DNA of 64,000 nucleotides from Pseudorhodoplanes sp049324435 (GCA_049324435.1 JBMOOQ010000016.1:16153-80152); one strand, 5' to 3'; shown: positions 16,347 through 24,871, numbered from the stretch's first letter. Translations and numbers: made by a program. The notes: a model not told the origin generated them from the sequence alone.

Positions 16347-17048
16347 ATGTCTCTGATCTATCCGCTGGATGGGCTTTCGGCTTATCCAAAGCATCTGTCG
16401 CCGGATTACAAGAGCACGGTGAAGCGGTCGCCGACCAAGCCGCTGATCCTGGCTCCGCACACGCTGTCCGAGCTGACCGGCCCGATCTACGGTCACGATG
16501 CGATTCAGGAATTCGACAACGATCTGACCAAGCAGGGCAAGGGCGAGCCGCTGGGCGAGCGCATCATCGTGCACGGCTATGTGCTCGACGAAGACAAGCG
16601 GCCGGTGCCCGAAGCGCTGGTGGAAATCTGGCAGGCCAATGCCTGCGGCCGCTATGTTCATATCGTCGATCAGCATCCGGCGCCGCTCGATCCGAACTTC
16701 ACAGGCGCGGGCCGCACCGTCACCGACAAGAACGGCTATTACAAATTCATCACCGTGAAACCAGGCGCGTATCCCTGGGGTAATCACTACAATGCCTGGC
16801 GGCCCAATCACATCCACTTCTCGGTGTTCGGGCACTCGTTCCTGTCGCGGCTTGTCACCCAGATGTATTTCCCGGGCGACTATCTGTTTCCGTTCGATCC
16901 GATCTTCAATTCGGTGCCGGACGAGAAGGACCGCGCGCGCTTGATTGCGAGCTTCGATCTGGAAAATACCGTGCCGGACTGGGCGCTCTGCTTCCGCTTC
17001 GACATCGTGTTGCGCGGCCGCGAACAAACTCCTCCGGATCTCGACTAA
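16347..17048 (+). CDS. pcaH: Protocatechuate 3,4-dioxygenase, beta subunit
   Basis: A 233-residue intradiol dioxygenase subunit that carries the non-haem Fe(III). The iron-ligand region is visible as GNHYNAWRPNHIHFSVFG (second tyrosine and the two histidines), and an earlier tyrosine lies in ACGRYVHIVDQHPAPLD. The N-terminal dioxygenase_N segment is present (GLSAYPKHLSPDYKST). It opens protocatechuate to 3-carboxy-cis,cis-muconate using O2. It is followed by pcaG after 20 bases. The 150-base gap after pcaF holds no obvious gene. Confidence 0.96.
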   Translation: MSLIYPLDGLSAYPKHLSPDYKSTVKRSPTKPLILAPHTLSELTGPIYGHDAIQEFDNDLTKQGKGEPLGERIIVHGYVLDEDKRPVPEALVEIWQANACGRYVHIVDQHPAPLDPNFTGAGRTVTDKNGYYKFITVKPGAYPWGNHYNAWRPNHIHFSVFGHSFLSRLVTQMYFPGDYLFPFDPIFNSVPDEKDRARLIASFDLENTVPDWALCFRFDIVLRGREQTPPDLD

Positions 17049-17068
17049 TACGAACGGGAATTAAGATC

Positions 17069-17671
17069 ATGTCAGTTCTCACGCCTTCGCAAACCGTCGG
17101 CCCGTTCTACGCATACGGCCTTACGCCCAAGGGCCGCGCGCATTGGGATCCGGACGGGACCTATTCCTGGAAGGAAACCGTCGGCTCTAACCTCGTCACG
17201 CCCGATGTGGTCGGCGATCGCATCCGTATCGAGGGCGGCATCTATGACGGCGACGGCAAGCCGATCCCCGACGCGATGCTCGAAATCTGGCAGGCCGACG
17301 GCAACGGAAAATACTCGAACGAACCGGGCAGCCGGCGTTTGCCCAATACAAAGTTCAAGGGTCACGGCCGTTCGGCCTGCGACAAGGACGGCGTGTTCCA
17401 GTTCGACACCGTGAAGCCCGGGCCGGTCCCGGGTCCGGATGGAAAAATGCAGGCGCCGCATATTGTGGTCGCGATCTTCGGGCGCGGTATGCTGCGGCAG
17501 GTCTATACCCGCATCTATTTCGACGGCGAGGCCGCCAACGCCACCGATCCGATCCTTGCGCTGGTGCCGGCCGAGCGGCGCGGCACGTTGATGGCGAAGA
17601 AGCAAGGCGACGTCTGGCGTTGGGACGTCCACATGCAGGGCGACAAGGAAACGGTGTTCTTCCAGATCTGA
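17069..17671 (+). CDS. pcaG: Protocatechuate 3,4-dioxygenase, alpha subunit
   Basis: A 200-residue structural partner of PcaH. It begins with LTPSQTVGPFYAYGLTP, the standard PcaG N-terminus, and has the intradiol core LEIWQADGNGKYSNEPG. As expected for the alpha subunit, the HIH-type iron-binding motif of PcaH is replaced (APHIVVAIFGRGML). It is the last gene of the pca run, followed by a strong terminator. pcaB and pcaD, needed between the dioxygenase and pcaIJ, are not in this window; a PcaC-like gene lies at 53.4 kb. Confidence 0.96.
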   Translation: MSVLTPSQTVGPFYAYGLTPKGRAHWDPDGTYSWKETVGSNLVTPDVVGDRIRIEGGIYDGDGKPIPDAMLEIWQADGNGKYSNEPGSRRLPNTKFKGHGRSACDKDGVFQFDTVKPGPVPGPDGKMQAPHIVVAIFGRGMLRQVYTRIYFDGEAANATDPILALVPAERRGTLMAKKQGDVWRWDVHMQGDKETVFFQI

Positions 17672-17704
17672 CCCTGCGCTCGCCGCCAGATTTTGCCGAC
17701 GACG

Positions 17705-17734
17705 AAAGCCCCTGTCGCCACAGGGGCTTTTTTT
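17705..17734 (+). terminator. Rho-independent terminator after pcaG
   Basis: An AGCCCCTGT / ACAGGGGCT stem (arms 17707-17715 and 17720-17728, extended by A-T pairs) with a 4-base loop runs into seven T residues. It ends the pca operon. The T-run overlaps the stop codon of the convergent membrane-protein gene. Confidence 0.9.
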
Positions 17735-18431
17735 ACGCCAGGATGTTTACCGCGCGCGCTGCAACGAAGGCGATGGTGAGGAGTGAGATCATCGCCTGGG
17801 CCATCATCAACAGCTTGGCACGTTGAGACAGTGGCATGGTGTCGGTCGGCGAGAATGCGGTGGCGTTGGTAAAGGCCAGAAACAGATAGTCGACGAAACC
17901 TGGGGAGAACGGCGCAGCCTCATTTTGGTCGACTAGGGCTTGTGGAAACAGAAACTCGAATGTCGTCTTACCCTGTGCGTGGCGTATCGTCGGCCCGCCA
18001 CCGTCGAGTCCCCAGAACCAGAGTGCAAATACGATGATGTTGATCATCCAGATGATCACCGCATCGATCAGCAGCGTCGTGCCGGTCTCGCTCTTTCCCG
18101 CCAGCAGCGCCCGTACCAGCTCGGCAAGCGCGGCGAAGTTCATCACCATCATGACTGCGATCAGTCCGAGTGCAAGGTAGCGGATCACGCGCCACTGGTG
18201 ATCGACGATGCGGCCAGCGGCAACGGCGCTTCTGCCGCGCTTCTGCCGCGCGCGAAACATCGCCGCGAGCGGGATCAGCAGCGCGAGTTCCGCCGCCGGC
18301 GCTAACCAGCGTGGTCCGAGCGAGAGGTGGTTGATCAGAAAAATCTGCAGAATCGCGACGACGACGATCGCGCTGCAGGCCAGCCAGAAATCGGCGGCGT
18401 GCGCGTCGGGTGATACCGGCCTTTGCTGCAC
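17733..18431 (-). CDS. Multi-pass membrane protein, DUF1345-like C-terminus
   Basis: A 232-residue protein with about five or six hydrophobic segments (around residues 15-36, 43-58, 85-108, 120-146, 175-192 and 205-230). The C-terminal pattern PGFVDYLFLAFTNATAFSPT followed by a polar turn and a last helix resembles DUF1345 and potassium-channel-like pore regions. I cannot assign a transported ion or function. It stands alone between the pca operon and ligM, convergent with pcaG, and is likely unrelated to the catabolic genes. Confidence 0.7.
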   Translation of the reverse strand: MQQRPVSPDAHAADFWLACSAIVVVAILQIFLINHLSLGPRWLAPAAELALLIPLAAMFRARQKRGRSAVAAGRIVDHQWRVIRYLALGLIAVMMVMNFAALAELVRALLAGKSETGTTLLIDAVIIWMINIIVFALWFWGLDGGGPTIRHAQGKTTFEFLFPQALVDQNEAAPFSPGFVDYLFLAFTNATAFSPTDTMPLSQRAKLLMMAQAMISLLTIAFVAARAVNILA

Positions 18432-18492
18432 GGGTGAAGGTCTTCCCCGAGGGATTGGCTGAAACTCACACTATCACGCCGGTGCCGGATAC

Positions 18493-18524
18493 AAAAAAGG
18501 CCCCGGTGCAATCGCTCCGGGGCC
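18493..18524 (-). terminator. Rho-independent terminator after ligM
   Basis: Read on the minus strand, GGCCCCGG and CCGGGGCC arms (18517-18524 and 18499-18506) with a 10-base loop are followed by six T residues (18493-18498). It lies 37 bases after the ligM stop. Confidence 0.85.
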
Positions 18525-18560
18525 TTCCAGTTCAGAAGCGTGCCTTGGGAGTTACGCTTT

Positions 18561-19967
18561 TTACGCCGCCTGGTGGCGCCACTTGCCTTCGTAGCCGGTA
18601 CGCACTTCCGCAGCATAAGGGGTCGGGCCGACCACGACCTTGATCTCGGTCTGCTTGTGACGTTCGACCGTGGTCTTCTTGGTGCCGCCATTCTCCTCGC
18701 CCCAGATCAGGGTCAGCTCGGTGCCGGGCTTGGCATATTCGCCCTCGACCCAGCCGAGCGACAGCATCTTGCGTTCGTTGAACGAATAGCCGGAGAACAT
18801 CGAGGCGCCGACCATCTTGCCGCCCTTGGCCATCACGGTGTCATAGGACGACGAAGCGTAGTTCGACAGCGGCAGGTCGATGAACTTGAAGTTCTCGCCA
18901 TGCGGGGCGAACATCGACGCATTGATGCGATTGACGTCATCATTGTCCCAGGCGAAGGTCACCTTCTTGCGATTGTTCTTGCCTTCCATCGCCTTCAGCG
19001 CATCCGAACCGATGAAGTCGTGATCGAACTTGGTGAAGGTATTGTAGCCGAGCTCATACGGCGTCGTGTAATAGTCCTCGATATTCTTGGAGACGAAGCT
19101 GCCGCCGATCGAGGCGTTCGCCTCATAACTGGTCGGCGACAGCCATTCGCGATAGGCCTTCAGCTTGTCGCCGGAATAGATCGCCGGCACGGGCGACGGG
19201 ATCCAGCCCGATTCCAGCGTGTTGGTTGCATAGGCGCGCGATCCGACCGGCACGATGCCGAAATCCTTGCCGGCTTCGAGAATGGCGTTGCGGATCTCGT
19301 CGCCCTCGGCATAGGGGCCCCACACTTCCAGGCCGGGCGCACCGGCCATGCCGTGACGCAACGCCCGCACCTTGCGACCGGCAATGGTCATGTAGCCCAT
19401 GTTGAAGAATTTGATATCCGGCATCACCCCGTTGTTCAGCTTCTTGATGACGTCCTGGGCATTGGGGCCCTGGATCTGATAGCGATAGAACTGACGCACC
19501 ACCGGCTTGCCCATCGGGCGCGAGGGCGAGCGGTCGTCATACTGCGTCTCGACATCGAAGCCGCCGGTCTTGGCGTGGAATTCGATCCAGTTCGCCGCCG
19601 GATTGCGGCCGACATACACCATTTCGTTCTCGGCGAGATAAAACAGGATGCCGTCACCGATCACGTGGCCATAGGGCGTGACGGGCGCAAACTGCTTCGC
19701 TTTGTCGACGGTGAAGTTCTTGAACGAATTGGTCGAGAGATAGGACAACAGTTTCACGGTGTCCTTGCCGCGCACGAACAGGTTCACCATGTGGTGTGAC
19801 TGATCGAACAGCACGCAGGTCTCGCGCCAGGCCCGCTGCTCGTCGCGCCAGTTGGTGAATTCGGGAGCAACGACCGGATACACATAGGCGCCGATCTGCG
19901 AATTGCGCATCATGTCGACGGCATTGCCGGCCGCTTTCAGTTTCTCTTCAAGATTTTTGTAGGTCAT
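18561..19967 (-). CDS. ligM: Tetrahydrofolate-dependent vanillate/3-O-methylgallate O-demethylase type protein
   Basis: A 468-residue GcvT-fold protein that closely resembles LigM of Sphingobium SYK-6, which moves the methoxyl methyl group of vanillate or 3-O-methylgallate to tetrahydrofolate and leaves protocatechuate or gallate. Shared segments include RNSQIGAYVYPVVAPEF at the N-terminus, VPVGSRAYATNTLESGWIPS in the middle (the tyrosine of SRAY is important in LigM) and LIWGEENGGTKKTTVE at the C-terminus. Length agrees with LigM (about 470) rather than with DMSP demethylase DmdA (about 370). A GGAGGAA ribosome site precedes the ATG. It is divergent from a GntR gene with two shared operators, and its protocatechuate product would feed the pca genes. 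Exact substrate is inference. Confidence 0.86.
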   Translation of the reverse strand: MTYKNLEEKLKAAGNAVDMMRNSQIGAYVYPVVAPEFTNWRDEQRAWRETCVLFDQSHHMVNLFVRGKDTVKLLSYLSTNSFKNFTVDKAKQFAPVTPYGHVIGDGILFYLAENEMVYVGRNPAANWIEFHAKTGGFDVETQYDDRSPSRPMGKPVVRQFYRYQIQGPNAQDVIKKLNNGVMPDIKFFNMGYMTIAGRKVRALRHGMAGAPGLEVWGPYAEGDEIRNAILEAGKDFGIVPVGSRAYATNTLESGWIPSPVPAIYSGDKLKAYREWLSPTSYEANASIGGSFVSKNIEDYYTTPYELGYNTFTKFDHDFIGSDALKAMEGKNNRKKVTFAWDNDDVNRINASMFAPHGENFKFIDLPLSNYASSSYDTVMAKGGKMVGASMFSGYSFNERKMLSLGWVEGEYAKPGTELTLIWGEENGGTKKTTVERHKQTEIKVVVGPTPYAAEVRTGYEGKWRHQAA

Positions 19968-20080
19968 CTGTTGTTCCTCCGATGATGGATCGATGTCGTT
20001 ACGTGACGGACTGCAAGCGGCCGGTCCTGGACTCCGGATGCACCGGATTGAGCCCGCAATCGGCCGAATTTCGTTAGAGC

Positions 20081-20090
20081 TTGTATACAG
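20081..20090. promoter_or_regulatory. GntR operator candidate 1, TTGTATACAG
   Basis: An AT-rich 10-mer with a GTATAC dyad core in the ligM/gntR divergent region, 114 bases upstream of the ligM start. The identical 10-mer recurs at 20207-20216, exactly 126 bases away, about 12 helical turns. TTGTATACAA-like sites are typical for FCD-type GntR regulators. Confidence 0.65.
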
Positions 20091-20206
20091 GGATGCGGAA
20101 GCCGCCCGTCCGCGCCCTTGGCCTGGTTTCGTCCCTAGCTGGAAAATCTTGCGTTATAGAGCGTTTCTGAGTGCTCCGGATGGACTACCCACCCGTCGCA
20201 CTTGTA

Positions 20207-20216
20207 TTGTATACAG
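20207..20216. promoter_or_regulatory. GntR operator candidate 2, TTGTATACAG
   Basis: Second copy of the 10-mer, 51 bases upstream of the regulator's GTG start, where it would overlap the promoter and allow autorepression. It is preceded by a partial copy (TTGTAT at 20202-20207). Confidence 0.65.
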
Positions 20217-20266
20217 CATGAATTCCCGGCAAGCTCAAGACCGGGATACGAGAAGGGAGGGCCCCC

Positions 20267-21034
20267 GTGCCGGTCCAGGCCGTCGACAACGAGCGCTCAT
20301 CGTCGCAGACCGTCAAGGCTCAGCTGTCGCTGCGCGACCTGATCCTGTCCGGCGAACTCAAGCCGGGGGACCGGATTTCGGAGCTTTCGGTGGTCGAACG
20401 GCTCGGCATTTCGCGCACGCCGATCCGCATGGCCCTCGTAAGGCTCGAAGAAGAGGGATTCCTCGAGGCGATACCGTCCGGAGGATTTGCCGTAAAGGCA
20501 TTTTCGGAGCGCGATATACACGACGCGATCGAAATGCGCGGCACTCTGGAAGGTTTCGCGGCCCGGCTCGCCGCCGAACGCGGCGTGCGCAATGCTGTCA
20601 TGTCGCAACTGAAGGACCGCCTTGCCCAACTCGACGAGCTGGTGGGCAGGCCCACTCTCAGCGTCGATGACTTCTCCCAATATGTGGGCCTGAATGGGCA
20701 GTTTCATGCGCTGATGATCGAGGCGGCCGACTCCCCGGTGCTCGCGCGTCAGATCGATCGCGCGCTCAATCTTCCATTCGCTTCGCCGAGCGGTTTCGTT
20801 ATGGTGCAGGCGATGTTGCCGGAGGCGCGCAAGATTCTCACCATCGCACAGGATCATCACCATTGCGTCGTGCGCGCCATCGAGGAACGCGAAGGCGCGC
20901 GCGCCGAAGCCTTGATGCGCGAGCACGCGCGGCTGGCGCATCGCAATCTTCAGCTCGCCTTCCGCAATCAGGGCACCCGCGATCTCGTGCCGGGCGCCGT
21001 ACTCATCAAGAAGCCGGCGCCGGCGCGCTACTGA
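20267..21034 (+). CDS. GntR-family regulator with FCD ligand-binding domain
   Basis: A 255-residue regulator. The N-terminal winged helix covers about residues 10-80 (LILSGELKPGDRISELSV and RLGISRTPIRMALVRLEEEG, the classic GntR motif). The FCD domain follows, with EMRGTLEGFAARLAAERG and the metal-binding histidine regions NGQFHALMIEAAD and DHHHCVVRAIEEREG. The start is a GTG after GAAGGGAGGG. It is divergent from ligM and 45 bases upstream of the first metE-like gene. With TTGTATACAG sites on both sides it probably represses both directions until a small carboxylate or aromatic ligand binds. Confidence 0.9.
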   Translation: MPVQAVDNERSSSQTVKAQLSLRDLILSGELKPGDRISELSVVERLGISRTPIRMALVRLEEEGFLEAIPSGGFAVKAFSERDIHDAIEMRGTLEGFAARLAAERGVRNAVMSQLKDRLAQLDELVGRPTLSVDDFSQYVGLNGQFHALMIEAADSPVLARQIDRALNLPFASPSGFVMVQAMLPEARKILTIAQDHHHCVVRAIEEREGARAEALMREHARLAHRNLQLAFRNQGTRDLVPGAVLIKKPAPARY

Positions 21035-21079
21035 CACTGACGCACGACACGAAACCAAAAGAATGGGAGTGAACGCTTC

Positions 21080-22192
21080 ATGACGCAACGTACAAGGCCG
21101 CCTTTCCGCGCCGATCAGGTCGGCAGCTTCCTTCGTCCCGAACGTCTGAAACAGGCGCGCGCCAAGCGCGAGAAAGGCGAGATTACCGCTGAGGAGCTCA
21201 AGGCGGTCGAGGACGAGGAAATCAAGAAACTCATCAAGAAGCAGGAAGACATCGGTATGCAGCTTGCAACCGATGGCGAATTCCGCCGCACCTTCTGGCA
21301 TTTCGATTTTCTCGGCGGGCTCGACGGCATCGATCTCTACGAACACACCCAGGGCATTCAGTTTCAGGGCGCGCAGACCAGGGCGTGGGACATCCGTACC
21401 GTCGGCAAGATCGATTTCCCGCTCGATCATCCGTTTCTGGAGCATTTCCGCTTTCTGAAAGCCAACACCAGGGTCGTGCCGAAGATGACGATCCCGTCGC
21501 CGACGGTAGCGCATTTCCGTGCCGGGCGGATCAAGATCAGCAAGGAGGTCTATCCCGATCTCGACGTGTTCTACGAGGACCTCGGCAAGGCCTATGCGAA
21601 GGCCGTCAAGGCCTTCTACGATGCGGGCTGCCGTTATCTGCAATTCGACGATACGGTCTGGGCCTATCTTTGCTCGGAAAAGGAACTGGCGCAGTCGCGC
21701 GAGCGCGGCGACAAGACCGACGATCTGCAGCAGAAATACCGCGACATGATCAATCTGGCGCTGAAGGACAAGCCGTCGGACATGACGGTGACGATGCATG
21801 CCTGCCGCGGCAATTTCCGTTCGACCTTCATTTCTTCCGGCGGCTATGAGCCGGTGGCCGAGGTGCTGCTCGGTCAGGTAAATTTCGACGGCTATTTCCT
21901 TGAATACGACACCGACCGCGCCGGCGGCTTCGAGCCGCTGCGATTCCTGCCGAAAGGTGAGAAGCAGGTTGTCCTCGGACTGATCACATCCAAAAGCGGC
22001 ACGCTGGAAAAGAAGGACGACATCAAGCGCCGCATCGACGAGGCGACGAAATTCGCGCCGCTGGAGCAATTCTGCCTGTCACCGCAATGTGGCTTCGCTT
22101 CGACCGAGGAGGGCAATATCCTCACCGAGGACCAGCAGTGGGCGAAGATGCAGGAGATTGTGGAATTGGCCCACGAGGTGTGGGGCAAGTAA
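21080..22192 (+). CDS. MetE-like single-domain protein A (zinc methyltransferase fold)
   Basis: A 370-residue protein matching only the catalytic C-terminal barrel of cobalamin-independent methionine synthase. The zinc ligands of that family are all recognisable: H240 and C242 in MHACRGN, E275 in YFLEYD and C337 in CLSPQCGF. It starts with PPFRADQVGSFLRP, the substrate-loop motif shared with copies C and D. Full-length MetE is about 750 residues and needs an N-terminal barrel for folate, which is absent here. The acceptor need not be homocysteine; other members of this fold use different thiols. It follows the GntR gene by 45 bases, so it is probably in one operon with it and under the same control. 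Confidence 0.8.
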   Translation: MTQRTRPPFRADQVGSFLRPERLKQARAKREKGEITAEELKAVEDEEIKKLIKKQEDIGMQLATDGEFRRTFWHFDFLGGLDGIDLYEHTQGIQFQGAQTRAWDIRTVGKIDFPLDHPFLEHFRFLKANTRVVPKMTIPSPTVAHFRAGRIKISKEVYPDLDVFYEDLGKAYAKAVKAFYDAGCRYLQFDDTVWAYLCSEKELAQSRERGDKTDDLQQKYRDMINLALKDKPSDMTVTMHACRGNFRSTFISSGGYEPVAEVLLGQVNFDGYFLEYDTDRAGGFEPLRFLPKGEKQVVLGLITSKSGTLEKKDDIKRRIDEATKFAPLEQFCLSPQCGFASTEEGNILTEDQQWAKMQEIVELAHEVWGK

Positions 22193-22437
22193 GACGGCAG
22201 CGTCGCCGACGATGTTTGGTGCCGCATTGCGCGGCCGCGCCGAGCGTGCGGGCGAAGTGTTCGCATTACGAAAAGATAATCTCCGGCAGCGGTCATGGCG
22301 GAGGTTAACGCCCGCAACAACTTTTCAGATGATGACGGGTGGACGCGGCGCGATGACGAGTTTTAAGACTTGAAGCGGCCGGTGGGATCGTGAAAAATCC
22401 CCCCATAAATCAATAAGGTCCTTTAAGGGAGGAACTC

Positions 22438-23691
22438 ATGGTGAAATACCTGTCCGGCGTGCTCGCGGCGGGTGCAGCGGCTGTATCGCTGCTCGCAAGC
22501 GCTCCGGCGCAAGCGCAGTCGGGAGAGCCGATCAAGATCGGTCTTGGCATTGCCATGACCGGCGGTCTCGCCGGCCCCGGCAAGCAGGCGCTGCTCGGCG
22601 TGCAGATCTGGGAGGAGCAGATCAACAAGAAGGGCGGTTTGCTCGGGCGTCCGGTCAAGGTGATCGCCTACGACGACCAGACCAACGCTTCGACGGTGCC
22701 GGGCATCTACACCAAGCTGATCGACGTCGACAAAGTCGATCTGATCCTTGGACCCTATGCCACCAACATGATCGCGCCCGCGATGCCGGTTGCGATTCAG
22801 AAGGGCAAGACGATCATCGGGCTGTTCGGACTCGCGGTTAACAGCGCGTTCAATTATCCGAAATATTTCGCGATGATCCCGACCGGGCAGAACACCAAGC
22901 CATCGTTCACCGAAGGCTTCTTCGAGGTCGCAGCGAAAAACAAGATTGGGACCGTGGCGCTCGTCGCCGCAGACGCCGAATTCGCGAACAACGCCTGCGA
23001 AGGCGCACGCGAAAATGCCAAGAAGCACAACATCAAGGTCGTGTACGACCGGAAATATCCGCCGGCCACCACGGATTTCACGCCGATCGTTCGTGCGATC
23101 CAGGCGGCGAATCCGGAAGCGGTCGTGATTTGCTCCTATCCGCCGGATTCGGTCGGGATGGTGCGTGCGGTCAACGAAATCGGCTTCAAGCCGAAGATGA
23201 TCGGCGGCTCGATGGTCGGCCTTCAGATCAGCGCCATCAAGACCCAGCTCGGTCCGCTGATGAACGGCTGGATCAACTATGAGACCTGGGTGCCGACCAA
23301 GGATGCGCTCAACCCCGAGATTCAGGAGTTCCTGAAGATCTATCAGTCGCGCGCCAAGGACGCCGGTGTCGATCCGCTCGGTTACTATCTCGGCACCTGG
23401 GGCTATGCCTATGCCGAGCTGCTCGGCAAGGCGGTCGAAGGCGCCAAGAGCCTGAACGACGACAAGATCGCCGAATATCTGCGCCAGAACACGATTCCGA
23501 CCATTATGGGTCCGATCAAGTTCGGCAAGAACGGCGAGTGGACCGAATCCGGCATGATGCAGGTTCAGTACAGGAACATCAAAGGCAACGATCTCGAACA
23601 GTTCCGCGGCATGGAGACCCAGGTCGTGGTCGCTCCCGCCAAGAAGGCGACCGGCGAAGCCATTCTGCCGTTCGAGAAAGCGCGGCAATAA
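22438..23691 (+). CDS. Branched-chain amino acid-type ABC transporter substrate-binding protein
   Basis: A 417-residue periplasmic binding protein of the LivK/type 1 fold. The first 27 residues are a Sec signal ending in APAQAQS. The mature part begins with IKIGLGIAMTGGLAGPGKQA, the standard start of this family. AAGGGAGGAA lies directly before the ATG. Liv-type binding proteins in catabolic islands often bind aromatic compounds rather than amino acids. None of the membrane or ATPase components (livH, livM, livG, livF) is present nearby, so it must work with a transporter elsewhere. A strong terminator follows. The 245-base gap before it contains no gene I can support and may hold its promoter. 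Confidence 0.9.
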   Translation: MVKYLSGVLAAGAAAVSLLASAPAQAQSGEPIKIGLGIAMTGGLAGPGKQALLGVQIWEEQINKKGGLLGRPVKVIAYDDQTNASTVPGIYTKLIDVDKVDLILGPYATNMIAPAMPVAIQKGKTIIGLFGLAVNSAFNYPKYFAMIPTGQNTKPSFTEGFFEVAAKNKIGTVALVAADAEFANNACEGARENAKKHNIKVVYDRKYPPATTDFTPIVRAIQAANPEAVVICSYPPDSVGMVRAVNEIGFKPKMIGGSMVGLQISAIKTQLGPLMNGWINYETWVPTKDALNPEIQEFLKIYQSRAKDAGVDPLGYYLGTWGYAYAELLGKAVEGAKSLNDDKIAEYLRQNTIPTIMGPIKFGKNGEWTESGMMQVQYRNIKGNDLEQFRGMETQVVVAPAKKATGEAILPFEKARQ

Positions 23692-23713
23692 CCGCGGGAC
23701 GTTCTGAATGTTG

Positions 23714-23748
23714 CGGCGCCGTGCGAGCTATCGTGCGGCGCCGTTTTT
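23714..23748 (+). terminator. Rho-independent terminator after the Liv-type binding protein
   Basis: A 13-bp stem with two G-U pairs (arms 23714-23726 and 23731-23743, core CGGCGCCG) and a GCTA loop is followed by five T residues. It separates the binding-protein gene from the next metE-like gene. Confidence 0.85.
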
Positions 23749-23838
23749 GCGAGGTGTTGGGTGCATTCGGCCGCGTTCTGCGAGATGGTGCGCCGTGCCG
23801 CCTCAGAATGAGCGCCGAATCGAAACACGGATGCGTGC

Positions 23839-24864
23839 ATGCTTCTTCCCACCAGCCTTGTCGGCTCCTACCCGCAACCTGAATGGCTGATCGATCGCGA
23901 AAAGCTGTCGAAGCAGGTCCCGCGCGTGCGCATGCACGATCTATGGCTCATTCCGGAGAAGCACCTGGAAGCCGCACAGGACGACGCGACGCTGCTTGCG
24001 ATCCGCGACCAGGAGCGGGCCGGGCTCGATATCATCTGCGACGGCGAACAGCGGCGCGAGAGCTATTCAAACCGCTTCGCCACCGCGCTCGAAGGCATCG
24101 ACCTCGACAAACCCGGAACGACGATCAACCGCACCGGCAAGACCATTCCGGTGCCGCGGGTCGCCGGCAAGATCCGGCGCCGGCATCCGGTCGAGGTGCG
24201 CGATGTGAAGATCCTGCGCGCCAATACCGACCGCACCATCAAGGCGACGGTGCCGGGCCCCTTCACCATGGGCAAGCAGGCGCAGGACGATTTCTATGGC
24301 AACGAGGAAGCGGTGGCGATGGACTACGCCGCCGCGGTGAACGAGGAGATCAAGGATCTGTTCGCGGCCGGCGCCGACATCGTCCAGATCGATGAGCCCT
24401 GGATGCAGCAGCATCCGGAGAAGGCGCGGCAATACGGACTGAAGACGCTGGCCCGCGCCCTCGATGGCGTCAAGGGAACAATCGCGATCCATCTGTGCTT
24501 CGGCTATGCGCAGGTCGTACACGAGAAGCCGACCGGCTATTCCTTTCTCGGTGAGCTTGAGAACACCGCCGTGCATCAGGTTTCGATCGAGGCGGCGCAG
24601 CCGAAGCTCGATCTGAACGTGCTCAAGCAATTGCCGTCGAAAACCATCATTCTCGGAGTGATCGATCTCGGCGATCTCACAGTCGAGCGCCCGGAGACGG
24701 TAGCGGATCGCATTCGTGCTGCACTCAAGGTGGTGCCGGCCGAGCGGCTGGTGATCGCGCCCGATTGCGGGATGAAGTATCTGCCGCGCGAGGTCGCCTT
24801 CGCCAAGATGAAGGCGATGGTCGAGGGCACGAAGATAGTGCGCAAGGAACTGACGGGGGCCTGA
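23839..24864 (+). CDS. MetE-like single-domain protein B (divergent paralogue)
   Basis: A 341-residue protein of the MetE catalytic-barrel family, clearly distant from copies A, C and D. It starts LLPTSLVGSYPQPEWL, a form common in stand-alone MetE-like proteins. The zinc ligands are H218 and C220 in IAIHLCFGY, E251 in HQVSIE and C310 in IAPDCGMK, which is closer to classical MetE than the other copies (DCGMK compared with PQCGF). Other conserved pieces are VPGPFTMGKQAQDDFY and IVQIDEPW. No strong ribosome site precedes the ATG, and the gene follows a terminator, so it may have its own promoter. It could be the true methyl-transfer enzyme of the locus, but the acceptor is unknown. Confidence 0.8.
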   Translation: MLLPTSLVGSYPQPEWLIDREKLSKQVPRVRMHDLWLIPEKHLEAAQDDATLLAIRDQERAGLDIICDGEQRRESYSNRFATALEGIDLDKPGTTINRTGKTIPVPRVAGKIRRRHPVEVRDVKILRANTDRTIKATVPGPFTMGKQAQDDFYGNEEAVAMDYAAAVNEEIKDLFAAGADIVQIDEPWMQQHPEKARQYGLKTLARALDGVKGTIAIHLCFGYAQVVHEKPTGYSFLGELENTAVHQVSIEAAQPKLDLNVLKQLPSKTIILGVIDLGDLTVERPETVADRIRAALKVVPAERLVIAPDCGMKYLPREVAFAKMKAMVEGTKIVRKELTGA

Positions 24865-24871
24865 ACAATCC

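Noticed and set aside
20297..22069. A 590-codon minus-strand frame opposite the GntR and first MetE-like genes
   Set aside because: It is antisense to two well-supported genes and has no domain or ribosome site.
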